NCBI RefSeq assembly: GCF_002001165.1
Contig: NZ_MUNQ01000016.1
Location: forward strand, 62,001 to 126,000
Direction: 5' to 3'
DNA from: Rhodanobacter sp. C05
GTDB lineage: Bacteria; Pseudomonadota; Gammaproteobacteria; Xanthomonadales; Rhodanobacteraceae
DNA: 64,000 nt
The notes below the pieces were generated by a model that saw nothing but the letters and a program-made list of their open reading frames with translations, was not told the DNA's origin and searched no databases. The position numbers were made by a program, and so were the translations under genes. Below are positions 51,413 through 61,754 of the stretch, in pieces; positions within the stretch are counted from its first letter, which is position 1, and every line of letters starts with the position of its first letter.

Positions 51413-53125
51413 ATGGCGCGACGATTCAACATTGAGGCCTTGAAGGCCATCTCTCAAGCGCCCGCCAGCGGCGAAGCAGAGTGGCTGGTCGCAGCCGAAG
51501 ACTCGGTCAAATTCCTGAAGGAGAACGCGCAGTGCGAAGAACTTGTGATCTTTGCCAGTGGCCCCGCCACGCTCATCCATGCCGTACTCGCGCCGCTGAA
51601 GCAAGTCACGCCTGCGGACCAGAAAGACCTTATGCACACCTTCGTGCAGACAGATGAAAGTTGGGTCATCCAGAAGAGCTACGGAGGCGGCGAAGGCCAC
51701 CGCGTCTACCTCGAAGCGCCGTTGCGCTCAGGGAAATCGTTGTTGGGTGGCGAGAAGCTCGTCTTTCGCCGCTCATTCACCGGTGTGCAAAAGGGCGAAA
51801 GCCCGGTCGAACTGAGCCAGAAGCTCGTGCATGCGCTCGGCCTGCATTTCGTGCTGGAACGCAACGCGTACTGCCGGCTGGATGATCGCGGGGACATCGA
51901 GGACGTTATTCGTGTAATACGCACCGAGCTTAGCCCGGGTCGGGAGAGCCTCACCGCAGTCACGATCCTCGCCAAGGATATCTCAACATACATGACTCTC
52001 GCGGACATGGCGCTGGTCTACTTTTTCGACTTCACCCGTTTCAAATCAGGAGCGTTCAACCGCTGGGGCGACCATCCGCGCATCGAACGCAAGGCCCCCG
52101 ACCTCTTCTATCACGGCGGCAGCATCGGAAATGCCAGCTACGTCAACGGCCGGATGATCGCCCGCTCCACCATTCCGCTGGAGCAACTTATCGACGACTG
52201 GAAAGAGGAATCAAACCCGACGAGGAAAAAGGAATACGCCACGTTCAAGATATTCGACCGCAAGAGCGGCGTCGAAGTTGAAACGTCGTGTGCCCCGGAG
52301 TCCCTCTCAAACTACTTCCAGAAATCGGACCTGCCCTGGGAGATTTCACCGGCATTTTTCCGCCCTGATGTCTTGCACCGCTTCAAGGCAGACCCCGAGA
52401 AGTACAGCCTTGATGACCGGTACATCAGTTGCCGCAACGCTTGGTATCTCAAGAGCTACGACATCAATGAAGCCGGCCAGGTGCATGCCTATATTGGCGA
52501 CCTGGCCCGCCTCCCGATCGAAGAGCAGCGCTACTGGCAATCGTTCAACGAGTGGCCGAAGGGAACAATATCTAAGCGGGCGCACGAAAACGACATCCTC
52601 GGCGAGTTCAGCTCAGAGTACGACCCGCTCCATCTCCTGAAGTACAAGATTGGGAAACTCAATGCCGCGCCACCTGATTGGTGGCAGCCACGAGGCGAAG
52701 CTCAGATAGATGCTGCGCGCTACCCTGCAACGGATTCGACCCTTGAATGGGCCAACGAAATCTTGGCCTTCGATCAGTTGCTCGTTGAGGGATTTCAGCT
52801 CAAACCGTTGCGAAAGCTATTAGAGGATAGGGGAGGGAAAGCAGATGCAAGTTGGGCCTCTCTGCGCGTGATTGCAGAAATCCTTGTTGTATCAGGAAAA
52901 ACTGTCGATGACGCCAAGGCACTCCTCAAGCCGCTTAGCAGGCTTCATGCTTTGCGCAGCATCCTGAAGGCGCACAGCTCCGTCGAGGAGAAGAACAAGG
53001 AAGAGCAAGAGGCGCGTGCGGCATACGGAACACTAAGGGCCCACTTCAAGGATCTCGCGGGCCAATGCGACAAGAGCTTTGACACGATTCTGCTCGCCCT
53101 CGGAGCTGGCGATCTAAATCCATGA
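51413..53125 (+). CDS. Large protein of unknown function
   Basis: 570 residues, soluble, no signal. Conspicuous conserved-looking stretches: DLFYHGGSIGNASYVNGRMI, FFRPDVLHRFKADPEKYSL and YIGDLARLPIEEQRYWQSFN, suggesting a structured, possibly DNA- or nucleotide-handling protein, but no motif is diagnostic. It has no visible attC and its own upstream gap of 270 bp, so it is a single-gene unit. A role in defence or stress is possible from context only. Confidence 0.6.
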   Translation: MARRFNIEALKAISQAPASGEAEWLVAAEDSVKFLKENAQCEELVIFASGPATLIHAVLAPLKQVTPADQKDLMHTFVQTDESWVIQKSYGGGEGHRVYLEAPLRSGKSLLGGEKLVFRRSFTGVQKGESPVELSQKLVHALGLHFVLERNAYCRLDDRGDIEDVIRVIRTELSPGRESLTAVTILAKDISTYMTLADMALVYFFDFTRFKSGAFNRWGDHPRIERKAPDLFYHGGSIGNASYVNGRMIARSTIPLEQLIDDWKEESNPTRKKEYATFKIFDRKSGVEVETSCAPESLSNYFQKSDLPWEISPAFFRPDVLHRFKADPEKYSLDDRYISCRNAWYLKSYDINEAGQVHAYIGDLARLPIEEQRYWQSFNEWPKGTISKRAHENDILGEFSSEYDPLHLLKYKIGKLNAAPPDWWQPRGEAQIDAARYPATDSTLEWANEILAFDQLLVEGFQLKPLRKLLEDRGGKADASWASLRVIAEILVVSGKTVDDAKALLKPLSRLHALRSILKAHSSVEEKNKEEQEARAAYGTLRAHFKDLAGQCDKSFDTILLALGAGDLNP

Positions 53126-53416
53126 GCGAAAAACGCTACCCCCTTAGAAGCGGTTTTGGCGAACGACCGTTTTGGGGCATCGATGTTGATTCGTCGAACG
53201 ACAGCAGAGGGTCAGTTTCCGCCGGTCTACGTGGATCTGCAGCTGATCATACTGGCCGGCGGGCTGGTCATCGTTGATCGGTCGTGTGATGCATTCAATC
53301 CGGTGTATGCAGCTGACCCTAGATAGCCTGGATGTCGTCATCGCTGGTGTGTGCTTCTCGCACTTTTCCGAGATATCCAGACCTTCCCTTGGGGCCGCGT
53401 GTTTCGCCCGAGGCGC

Positions 53417-56400
53417 TCAGTGGAAGTCCCGCGACCGCACATCGAGACCTCCGAGCAGCTCGCTCATGTCGAGCAACCGACTGGCAATCAGATGGCACAC
53501 GCCATCGACTGCTTCCCAGCGTCCATCGATCCCCAGCAATTCTGACTCCAACAGCACCCGCCTGTGCGTTTCGGCGACATCGCGCCAGACGATGACGTTG
53601 ACCATGCCGTGTTCGTCTTCCATCGTCAGGAACGTGACTCCGCTAGCCGTCTGTGGTCGCTGACGCATCGTGACGACGCCTGCAACACGCGCATAGCTGT
53701 TGTGAGGGCGCTTCCGCAGCGTTCGCGAGTCTGTGCATCGAGCGGCGCGCAACCGATCCCTGATCTGCGCCATGGGGTGCACGCCCAACGTCAGTCCGGT
53801 TCGTGCGTAGTCCGCGAGCGTGTCCTCGGCCTGCGTCGGCTTCGGCAACGTCACCTCGATCTCTGCCGGGCTGACGTTACCGAAGAGCGGCAGCTGCTTT
53901 TCTACGCCGGCGATCTCCCAGTGCGCGTGGTGCCGATGCTGTGACAGACCCCGCAGTGCACTGGCCTGCGCCAGCAAGTCCTGATGGCGCTTGTCCACGG
54001 CTGCTCGCGCGCAGAGATCCGCGATGTCGGCAAACGGCTGCTTTGCGCGGGCTGCCATGATCCGCCATGCGGCTTCTTCACTGAACCCGCGCACCTGGCG
54101 CAGGCCAAGCCGGATTGCAGGAGGTTCTTCTTCCCGGGTGATGAGCGTGTTGTCCCAGTCACTGCACTTTACGTCGATAGGGAAAACGTCGATGTCATGA
54201 CGCCTAGCGTCTTGCACGATCTGGCTCGGTGCATAGAAGCCCATGGGCTGGCTGTTCAACAGCGCACAGGCGAAAGCCGCCGGCTCGTGACACTTCAGCC
54301 AGCAGCTCGCATAAACGATGCCGGCAAAGCTGGCAGCGTGAGATTCGGGGAATCCATACGACCCGAAACCCTTGATCTGCTCGAACAGCTTTTCGGCAAA
54401 GGCGGTGGTGTATCCGCGATCGGTCATGCCGGTCAGGATGCGTTCGCGGTGCTTCTCCAATCCGCCTCGCCGCTTCCACGCAGCCATGTCGCGCCTAAGC
54501 CCGTCCGCTTCGCCTGCTGTGTACCCGGCTGCGATCATGGCCAGCTTCATCACCTGTTCCTGGAAAAGCGGCACGCCCAGCGTGCGCTCGAACACTTCTT
54601 TCAACTCTTCCGAAGGATAGTCGACGGGCTCCTCGCCTCTGCGCCGCCGTAGATACGGGTGCACCATGTCACCCTGGATAGGGCCGGGCCGAACGATCGC
54701 GACTTGTACCACGAGATCGAAGAAGTTCTCCGGGCGGTGTCGCGGCAGCATGGCCATCTGTGCGCGTGACTCGATCTGGAACACGCCCACCGTGTCTGCA
54801 CGCTGGATCATGGCGTAGGTGGCGGGATCCTCCGAAGGCAACGTGGCCATCGAGTAATCCATTCCGCGCTGGTCGCGCAGCATGTTCAAGCATTTCTGCA
54901 CACACGTGAGCATGCCCAGCGCCAGACAATCGACCTTCAACAGATTCATGGTGTCGAGGTCATCCTTGTCCCACTCGATAATCGTGCGATCGGGCATGGC
55001 GGCGTTCTCCACCGGCACCAGTTCGCTCAATGGCGCATCGGAGATCACGAAACCGCCGACGTGCTGCGACAGGTGACGCGGCATGTCCAGGATCTCGGCC
55101 GTGAGCTTGATGATCCGTCGGATAACCGCGCTTTCAGGATCGAATCCACGTTCGCGCAACCGCTCATCGAGTGACTCATCGCCGTCCCACCACGCGAACA
55201 CCTGGCTCAACTGATCGACCTGATCCAGCGGCAGCCCCATGGCCTTGGCCACGTCACGTACCGCACTCTTGCCGCGGTAGCAGATGACGGTCGCCGCCAG
55301 AGCAGCTCGTTCCCGCCCGTATTTCCGATAGATGTACTGGATGACCTCCTCGCGACGTTCGTGCTCGAAGTCGATGTCGATGTCCGGTGGCTCGTTGCGC
55401 TCCTTGGAGATGAACCGCTCGACCAGCAGGCTCATCTTCATCGGGTCGACCTCAGTCACGCCGAGCGCGAAGCAAACCGATGAGTTCGCCGCCGAGCCTC
55501 GACCTTGGCAAAGAATTCCCTGGCTACGTGCGAAACGCACAATGTCGTGCACGGTGAGGAAATAGGGCTCGTAGCCCAGCGACTCGATCAACCCCAATTC
55601 GTGCTCTAACTGCTTGTTCACCTTCTCTGACACGCCTTCCGGCCAGCGCCATCGCGCACCCTCCCCCACCAGCTGGCGCAACCAGCTGGTGGGGGTATGG
55701 CCCTCCGGGACGAGTTCCGCCGGATAGCGGTAGCGCAGTTCGTCGAGCGTGAAGGTGCATCGTGCAGCGATCCGGGCACTCTCTTCGAGCAAGGCCTCGG
55801 GGTAGAGCTTGGCGAGTACATGCCGGCGACGCAGATGTCGTTCGCCATTGCGTGCGATTAATCCGCCCGCCTCAGCAACCGGCACACGGTGCCGGATCGC
55901 GGTGAGCGTGTGCTGCAGGGCCAGCCGTCGCCGGATGTGCATGTGCACGTCGCCCGCCGCCACCAGTGGAAGACCAATCTCGCGGCCGATAGCTTCCAGT
56001 TCACGTACGCGCCGCGCGTCGTTCGGTCCACGATGCAGCTCAACGGCCAGCCACGCGCGATCGCCGAACGTCTGTCGCACCCAGCGACCGTGGTCCATGT
56101 CGACGACCAAGTCTGGCGCCCACAGGACCAACGTGCCCGGCAGGCCGCTGGCCACGTCGACACGGGTCAGGCGATAGGTGCCTTTCTCGGATGCGCGCCG
56201 CCCCATGGTGATGAGACCGCACAGCGACGTGTAGCCTTCCTTGGTTTCGCACAGCACGACGATCTTCGGGCCGTCGTCGAGCTGGATCTCCGAACCGACG
56301 ATCAACGGCACGCCTGTATTACGCGAGGCTTCCAGCGCGCGAACGATGCCGGCGAGTGAGCACTCGTCGGTGATCGCCAGGGCGGCATAGCCACACGTCT

Positions 56401-56488
56401 TCGTACGCTCGAACAGTTCGCGTGCACTGGATGCGCCGCGGCCGAACGAGAAGCTCGACAGGCAGTGGAGTTCCGCGTAGGCCGTCAT
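53417..56488 (-). CDS. dnaE2: Error-prone DNA polymerase DnaE2 (ImuC)
   Basis: 1,023 residues from the ATG at 56488. An N-terminal PHP domain ([20 protein letters not shown]), the polymerase core with [21 protein letters not shown] and [15 protein letters not shown] (two catalytic Asp) and a third acidic site in [12 protein letters not shown], an HhH region, and a short OB fold at the C-terminus ([20 protein letters not shown]). It lacks the replicative DnaE tail. It carries out translesion synthesis with ImuA and ImuB. It overlaps imuB by 4 bp. Confidence 0.96.
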   Translation of the reverse strand: MTAYAELHCLSSFSFGRGASSARELFERTKTCGYAALAITDECSLAGIVRALEASRNTGVPLIVGSEIQLDDGPKIVVLCETKEGYTSLCGLITMGRRASEKGTYRLTRVDVASGLPGTLVLWAPDLVVDMDHGRWVRQTFGDRAWLAVELHRGPNDARRVRELEAIGREIGLPLVAAGDVHMHIRRRLALQHTLTAIRHRVPVAEAGGLIARNGERHLRRRHVLAKLYPEALLEESARIAARCTFTLDELRYRYPAELVPEGHTPTSWLRQLVGEGARWRWPEGVSEKVNKQLEHELGLIESLGYEPYFLTVHDIVRFARSQGILCQGRGSAANSSVCFALGVTEVDPMKMSLLVERFISKERNEPPDIDIDFEHERREEVIQYIYRKYGRERAALAATVICYRGKSAVRDVAKAMGLPLDQVDQLSQVFAWWDGDESLDERLRERGFDPESAVIRRIIKLTAEILDMPRHLSQHVGGFVISDAPLSELVPVENAAMPDRTIIEWDKDDLDTMNLLKVDCLALGMLTCVQKCLNMLRDQRGMDYSMATLPSEDPATYAMIQRADTVGVFQIESRAQMAMLPRHRPENFFDLVVQVAIVRPGPIQGDMVHPYLRRRRGEEPVDYPSEELKEVFERTLGVPLFQEQVMKLAMIAAGYTAGEADGLRRDMAAWKRRGGLEKHRERILTGMTDRGYTTAFAEKLFEQIKGFGSYGFPESHAASFAGIVYASCWLKCHEPAAFACALLNSQPMGFYAPSQIVQDARRHDIDVFPIDVKCSDWDNTLITREEEPPAIRLGLRQVRGFSEEAAWRIMAARAKQPFADIADLCARAAVDKRHQDLLAQASALRGLSQHRHHAHWEIAGVEKQLPLFGNVSPAEIEVTLPKPTQAEDTLADYARTGLTLGVHPMAQIRDRLRAARCTDSRTLRKRPHNSYARVAGVVTMRQRPQTASGVTFLTMEDEHGMVNVIVWRDVAETHRRVLLESELLGIDGRWEAVDGVCHLIASRLLDMSELLGGLDVRSRDFH

Positions 56489-57888
56489 GCGAACCATCCG
56501 TGGATCATCCAGCCGGTTTGTTCGTCGGGCGCGCAGAACGCCCAGGCTTCCTGCCCCAGCGAGGTCTCGATGACGTAGTAATCGCGGCAGACTTCACCGC
56601 CATCCCACCAACCCGTTTCGAGGCGCTCCGGGCCGGCCAGGATTGTCGGCTCCCCACCGCGCAACGGAATGGGACGTGGAAGCAACCATGTGGGGCGTGG
56701 GTGCGGCTCGATCGGGACTTCATCGTGCGTAGCCTCGCGCTGTGCACGCTCAGGCCGGGGGTCCTGTGTGCTGCCCAGTCGATAAACCGCGCCATCCCCC
56801 AGCCGCGCGCGCAGTCGTTCGCGCACCTGCTCGATGGGCAACGCATTCGCCGGCCGCTCGTCGAACAGATCACGTCCCGCGGGCACGAACGCCGGCAGAT
56901 CGCGGGCGATCAGGCGGAGCGCTAGTACCGGCTCAGGTAGCGTCACGTGTTCCAGTCGGCCCCGTGCGAACTCGAACAACAGAGCACCGTCGCGCTCCGA
57001 GGCCAGCAAGCCCACGGGCACATCGGTGAAGCGACCTTCGCGGTGCTCCAGGCGCAGCAGGAAGCGCTGCACCCCGCCGTCGCGACCGGCCAGATAGGCG
57101 GCCAGATCATCGACCATGCGCCGCACCGGAAAGATCAGCGCGGATTGATTCTCCACCTCATGGAGCAACTCGATGCGCAGATCGAAGGTGTCCGGTGGCC
57201 GATACAGCTCCAGGCCGGACGGCAGATCGCCGGTCAGGCGATCCAGGGACGCCAATAGTTCCGCGCCGAAGCGTCGACGCAGCCCGTCACGGGGTAGCGC
57301 CAGTACTTGACCCACCGTGCGAATGCCCATGCTCGGCAGCGCTGCGAGGGCGTTAGCGGGTAATCGACTCTTCGCGATCGGTACCCGCTGCAAGGCGTTG
57401 CGCAGGTTGTCCACGGATAACACCGCTTGCCCGTCGGAAACCGTGGTCAGCACGTGGGCGGCATGAGCGGTCGGCGCTGCCGCCATGCGATGACGGAACC
57501 CCAGATCGGTGAAGTCCGCGCGCAGCATGGATTCAAGGCGTGGCCATGGCCCGAACAGGCCCATACTTTTGCTGACCTCCAGCACGATCGCATGCGGCAG
57601 CAGGCTGACCTCGGAGCTGTAGCGGTAAGCCACGGCGGCCAGGAAGTGGAGCCAACGCTCCACCGACTCGCGGTCATACGGAATCGCTTCGAACTGCGAT
57701 AGGAGTGCCTGCGCAGCGCTCAGCCGCTGCCCGACATGCAAGCCTGCCGCGCGAGCGGTCTCATTGGCCGAAACAATCGTGCGTGCGTTGATCGGCCCGT
57801 CGATGAGCACCAACGGTCCCTCTGTGGGACGGCGTCGGAGAATCCCATCCATCGCCAGATGCGGCAGTTTGATACAAGCCCAAAGCAT
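56485..57888 (-). CDS. imuB: ImuB, catalytically inactive Y-family polymerase-like protein
   Basis: 467 residues. Y-family fold, but the N-terminal metal-binding Asp is not in place ([13 protein letters not shown] instead of a DxD-type motif) and the palm S-x-D-E motif is replaced ([12 protein letters not shown]), as in known ImuB. HhH region [19 protein letters not shown], and the C-terminal region expected to contact DnaE2, ImuA and the beta clamp. It is the scaffold of the mutasome. Stop overlaps dnaE2 start; 12-bp gap to imuA. Confidence 0.94.
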   Translation of the reverse strand: MLWACIKLPHLAMDGILRRRPTEGPLVLIDGPINARTIVSANETARAAGLHVGQRLSAAQALLSQFEAIPYDRESVERWLHFLAAVAYRYSSEVSLLPHAIVLEVSKSMGLFGPWPRLESMLRADFTDLGFRHRMAAAPTAHAAHVLTTVSDGQAVLSVDNLRNALQRVPIAKSRLPANALAALPSMGIRTVGQVLALPRDGLRRRFGAELLASLDRLTGDLPSGLELYRPPDTFDLRIELLHEVENQSALIFPVRRMVDDLAAYLAGRDGGVQRFLLRLEHREGRFTDVPVGLLASERDGALLFEFARGRLEHVTLPEPVLALRLIARDLPAFVPAGRDLFDERPANALPIEQVRERLRARLGDGAVYRLGSTQDPRPERAQREATHDEVPIEPHPRPTWLLPRPIPLRGGEPTILAGPERLETGWWDGGEVCRDYYVIETSLGQEAWAFCAPDEQTGWMIHGWFA

Positions 57889-57900
57889 GTCTGGTTGCCA

Positions 57901-58524
57901 TCAATGGACAGAACGCGGCAACGGGATGGCCTGGGCGGGTACGGCCCCGCCTCGGCATTTACGCACCCAGATCTGCGGACGGGGCGGTGCTTCCAGTTCC
58001 AGACGCAGCGCGGCAGGTGATGCGTTGGACAGGTGGGAGCGGTCACGGAACACGAAAGCCAGCGCCTGCCCGGTGACCGCAGCCACCTGCAGGCGCCGCA
58101 AAGCACGATCGTCAGCGTGATGCGTCCATGCCAGCACCGCGGCGCAGCTTCCCGATCGCAGGCACTGCTCGGTGGCCCAGAGCACATCCTTCTCACCAGC
58201 ATCGACGAATTCCACACGACGCATGTCAACGCCTTGCTGGCGCCAGCCGGCGACACACGGCGCATACGGAGGTGACACGATCACGACGTTGCGCTGACCT
58301 TGGGTCAACCTTGCAAGCGTGGGCAGCACGAGACGAAGCTCACCTACCCCATCGACAGGCAACAAGATTTCCGACAACGAAGCCTCGGGCCACCCGCCTG
58401 CAGGCAACACTGCATCAAGTGCACACCAACCGGTGGGCTGATCGCCGACTGATACCTCGTGAGCACGACCACGCCAGACCTGACGAGCATCGAGCAACGT
58501 AGAGAGTGGGACCACGGCGTTCAT
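57901..58524 (-). CDS. imuA: ImuA, RecA-like mutasome protein
   Basis: 207 residues, related to RecA/SulA-type proteins. GWCALDAVLPAGGWPEASLSEILLP at the N-terminus and FVFRDRSHLSNASPAALRLELE at the C-terminus are typical. The Walker A site is degenerate. It binds ImuB and helps recruit DnaE2. Its start codon overlaps the lexA stop by 1 bp. Confidence 0.92.
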   Translation of the reverse strand: MNAVVPLSTLLDARQVWRGRAHEVSVGDQPTGWCALDAVLPAGGWPEASLSEILLPVDGVGELRLVLPTLARLTQGQRNVVIVSPPYAPCVAGWRQQGVDMRRVEFVDAGEKDVLWATEQCLRSGSCAAVLAWTHHADDRALRRLQVAAVTGQALAFVFRDRSHLSNASPAALRLELEAPPRPQIWVRKCRGGAVPAQAIPLPRSVH

Positions 58525-59144
58525 CAGCTACCCCGCAGCAAGCCCGCAAACAATCCTTCGATGGCGAAGTCTTCGGTGGGATCCACGTCAATGGGTTTGA
58601 AGCCCGGACTGTTCGGCATCAACCGGATCACATCGCCCTTCCAGTGCAGCCGCTTGATCGTGAAACGGTCGCCATCCACACGCGCGGCGACCACTTGGCC
58701 ATGACGGGCCACCGGCGTGGCGTGCACTGCAACCAGATCACCGTCAAGGATGCCTTCGTCGCGCATCGAATCGCCCACCACCTTCACCAGGTAGTCCGGT
58801 CGCAACCGAAACAGCGAACGGGACACACGCAGGCTGCGATCGACCCGTGACTCCGAAAACAGGGGCTCGCCGGCCGCGATGCGACCGATCAGCGGCAGTT
58901 CCAGCGTGTCGGCATCCAAGGGATCGGATTCGCGCACCAGTCGGATACCGCGGGCATGGCCGGGTTCGATCGTCAGCCGACCTTTCGCTTCGAGCGAACG
59001 GACGTGTTTGAGCACCGCACTGACGTTGCCGATGCTCAGTGCGTCGCCGATTTCTTCAAGCGTGGGCGCCTGTCCGTCCCGCTCAATCCGGGCGCGGATG
59101 AAAGCGAGGACGTTCAATTGACGCTGGGTGATCTGGATGGTCAT
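58524..59144 (-). CDS. lexA: LexA repressor linked to the mutasome operon
   Basis: 206 residues from the ATG at 59144. N-terminal winged helix (QLNVLAFIRARIERDGQAPTLEEIG; NVSAVLKHVRSLEAKGRL), self-cleavage site Ala-Gly in GRIAAGEP, catalytic Ser in VGDSMRDEG and Lys in FTIKRLHW. First gene of lexA-imuA-imuB-dnaE2. In Xanthomonads such an extra LexA (LexA2) controls its own mutasome operon. A 20-bp palindrome lies 12-31 bp upstream of its start. Confidence 0.95.
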   Translation of the reverse strand: MTIQITQRQLNVLAFIRARIERDGQAPTLEEIGDALSIGNVSAVLKHVRSLEAKGRLTIEPGHARGIRLVRESDPLDADTLELPLIGRIAAGEPLFSESRVDRSLRVSRSLFRLRPDYLVKVVGDSMRDEGILDGDLVAVHATPVARHGQVVAARVDGDRFTIKRLHWKGDVIRLMPNSPGFKPIDVDPTEDFAIEGLFAGLLRGS

Positions 59145-59155
59145 GGCTCGCATAG

Positions 59156-59175
59156 TTTCACCTATTTAGGTGAAA
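59156..59175. promoter_or_regulatory. Palindromic operator of the lexA-mutasome operon
   Basis: TTTCACCT-ATTT-AGGTGAAA, with perfect 8-bp arms, directly upstream of the lexA start. It does not match the E. coli SOS box (CTGT-N8-ACAG). It is in the gap shared with the divergent MrfA-like gene, so both units could be under LexA. Confidence 0.78.
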
Positions 59176-59345
59176 ATGGAAGTTGAAAAAAAGCCGTACC
59201 CAACCACTTGAGACGGATCAATGGCTTAGCACGGTGATCGCATACGGCTTCGAAGGCGACTTCATCCCCAGCGTCCCCCGAAGTGATCTCACGGCGTGAG
59301 ATAGCTCCGCGATTCACTGCTCCCATCACTCACCCAGGCCACCGC

Positions 59346-61754
59346 ATGAACGCCCTTCCCGATCGCTATGCATCTGACGAACTCGTCCTGAGCAACCCCA
59401 GCGATGGCCGCTCGCTGGCGCAGCGGCTCACGAAGCGGTACGCGGCGAGGATCACCGGTGCTTTCATGGTGCCGGGCCGTGAAGGGACATTCGCCCCGTT
59501 ACCCGACGATCTGCCACCTGCGCTCGCGCAAGCCTTGCGCTCACGTGGCATCGACCAGCTGTATAGCCACCAGACTGAGGCGTGGACGGCGACGCAATCC
59601 GGCGCCCATGTCGCCATCGTCACGCCTACCGCTTCCGGCAAGTCACTCTGCTACACGTTGCCTGTCATCACCGCCGCGATGACCCAGAACGCCAAGGCGC
59701 TGTATCTCTTTCCGACGAAAGCGCTGGCGCAAGATCAGGTGGCCGAACTACTCGAACTCAATCAAGCCGGCGATCTGGGCGTCAAAGCCTTCACCTTCGA
59801 TGGCGACACGCCCGGTGACGCACGCCAAGCCATCCGGCTGCATGGCGACATCGTGGTCAGCAACCCGGACATGTTGCACCAGGCCATCCTGCCGCATCAC
59901 ACCAAGTGGGCGCAGTTCTTCGAGAACTTGCGCTACGTGGTGATCGACGAAGTGCATACCTACCGCGGCGTGTTCGGCTCGCATGTCGCCAATGTCATCC
60001 GCCGGCTCAAGCGTGTGTGTGCGTTCTATGGCGTGACGCCGCAGTTCATCCTCTGCTCCGCCACGATCGGCAATCCGAAGGAGCACGCCGAAGCACTGAT
60101 CGAGGATGTCGTCACCGCGATCACCGAAAGCGGCGCTCCGACCGGCGACAAGCACGTGCTGCTGTGGAACCCGCCGGTGGTCAATCCGGATCTCGGCCTA
60201 CGCGCCTCGGCGCGGTCGCAGACCAACCGCATCGCGCGACTGGCGATCAAGTCGGGCATGAAGACCCTGGTGTTTGCGCAGTCGCGCACCATGGTCGAAG
60301 TGCTGACCAAGTACTTGAAGGACGTGTTCGACAGTGATCCACGTAAACCCGCCAGGATTCGCGCCTACCGTGGCGGCTACCTGCCCAAGGAACGCCGCGC
60401 CGCAGAGCGTGAGATGCGTGCGGGCACAATTGATGGAATCGTGAGCACATCTGCCCTGGAGCTGGGCGTGGATATCGGCAGTCTCGATGTCGTCGTGCTC
60501 AACGGGTATCCCGGCTCCGTTGCCGCCACCTGGCAGCGGTTCGGCCGCGCCGGTCGCCGGCAGCAGGCAGCGCTCGGGGTGCTGGTGGCCAGCTCCGACC
60601 CGCTCGATCAATACCTTGTTCGACACCCGGAATTCTTCCAGGGCGCGCCGCCGGAACACGCCCGCATCCAGCCCGACCAGCCGCTGATCCTGCTCGACCA
60701 CATTCGTTGTGCTGCTTTTGAGCTGCCGTTCATCGGTGACGAGATGTTCGGCACCGAAGTCGCGACCCCTTGGCTCGACGTGCTGGGTGAGGAAGGCGTG
60801 CTGCATCGCGAAGGCGAGCGTTGGGAATGGATCGCCGACAGCTACCCCGCGATTGCGGTATCCCTGCGCTCGGTCGCCGATGGCAACTTCGTGGTGGTCG
60901 ATCGCACGAACGGACGCCAGACGATCATTGCCGAAGTCGACTACACCGCTGCGCCGGTGACGCTCTATGAGGGCGCCATCCACATGATCCAGTCGGTGCC
61001 CTACCAGGTTGAACGGCTCGACTGGGAAGGCCGCAAGGCCTACGTCACCCGTACGCACGTGGACTACTACACCGACGCGATCGACTACACAAAGCTCAAG
61101 GTGCTTGACTGCTTCGACACGTCCAACGCTGGCTGTGGGCAGGCTCACCATGGCGAAGTGCATGTCGTGCGCCGTGTGCCCGGCTACAAGAAGATCCGCT
61201 TCTACTCGCACGAGAACATCGGCTTTGGTCCGGTCAATCTGCCCGACCAGGAGTTGCACACCACAGCCGTGTGGTGGCAGCTCGCGCAGGTCGTGCTCGA
61301 AGCCGCCTTCGAAGATCGACACCAGGCACTCGATGGCTTTCTCGGTGCAGCCTATGCGCTGCATATCGTGGCTACCGTAGCCGTAATGGCCGAAACACGC
61401 GACCTGCAGAAGTCGGTGGGCAGCGGCGACGGCGCATGGTTCGTGAGTGCGGATATCAACGGTCGCGGGCAGATTCGCGGCAACGACGGACAAGCCGCCA
61501 CTCCGGCTGCCGACGCCCCATTCACGCCGACCGTCTACCTCTACGACGCCTTTCCCGGTGGGATCGGTCAAAGCGAACCATTGTTCCACCGGCGCGAGGA
61601 TCTGGTCGCGCAATCGGTGACCCTGATCGAGCGCTGCGATTGTCGTGGCGGCTGTCCAGGCTGCGTGGGGCCGGTGCTTGCTGCCAACGAGGATGTGGAA
61701 ACGACGCCCAAAGCCTTAGCATTGCGCGTGCTGGCGCTGCTGGCGGCCCTGTGA
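59346..61754 (+). CDS. DEXH-box helicase with DUF1998 domain (MrfA/YprA-like)
   Basis: 802 residues from the ATG at 59346; the frame also has a GTG at 59283. Helicase core: Walker A TPTASGKSLCY, motif Ia FPTKALAQDQ, DEVH box in VVIDEVHTYRGVF, SAT motif LCSATIGNP, motifs V/VI TSALELGVDIGSLD and QRFGRAGRR. The C-terminal DUF1998 region has the four-cysteine cluster CDCRGGCPGC. In Bacillus, MrfA works with the exonuclease MrfB in RecA-independent repair of mitomycin C damage. Its partner gene overlaps its stop. Confidence 0.9.
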   Translation: MNALPDRYASDELVLSNPSDGRSLAQRLTKRYAARITGAFMVPGREGTFAPLPDDLPPALAQALRSRGIDQLYSHQTEAWTATQSGAHVAIVTPTASGKSLCYTLPVITAAMTQNAKALYLFPTKALAQDQVAELLELNQAGDLGVKAFTFDGDTPGDARQAIRLHGDIVVSNPDMLHQAILPHHTKWAQFFENLRYVVIDEVHTYRGVFGSHVANVIRRLKRVCAFYGVTPQFILCSATIGNPKEHAEALIEDVVTAITESGAPTGDKHVLLWNPPVVNPDLGLRASARSQTNRIARLAIKSGMKTLVFAQSRTMVEVLTKYLKDVFDSDPRKPARIRAYRGGYLPKERRAAEREMRAGTIDGIVSTSALELGVDIGSLDVVVLNGYPGSVAATWQRFGRAGRRQQAALGVLVASSDPLDQYLVRHPEFFQGAPPEHARIQPDQPLILLDHIRCAAFELPFIGDEMFGTEVATPWLDVLGEEGVLHREGERWEWIADSYPAIAVSLRSVADGNFVVVDRTNGRQTIIAEVDYTAAPVTLYEGAIHMIQSVPYQVERLDWEGRKAYVTRTHVDYYTDAIDYTKLKVLDCFDTSNAGCGQAHHGEVHVVRRVPGYKKIRFYSHENIGFGPVNLPDQELHTTAVWWQLAQVVLEAAFEDRHQALDGFLGAAYALHIVATVAVMAETRDLQKSVGSGDGAWFVSADINGRGQIRGNDGQAATPAADAPFTPTVYLYDAFPGGIGQSEPLFHRREDLVAQSVTLIERCDCRGGCPGCVGPVLAANEDVETTPKALALRVLALLAAL

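Noticed and set aside
60198-61613. 471-codon minus-strand frame over the DUF1998 helicase
   Set aside because: Antisense shadow; composition is typical of reversed coding sequence and the plus-strand helicase motifs are complete.
61271-61750. In-frame extension of the exonuclease gene into the helicase gene
   Set aside because: The extra 160 residues are Arg-rich antisense-like sequence overlapping the helicase. The GTG at 61751, coupled to the helicase stop, fits the family length.
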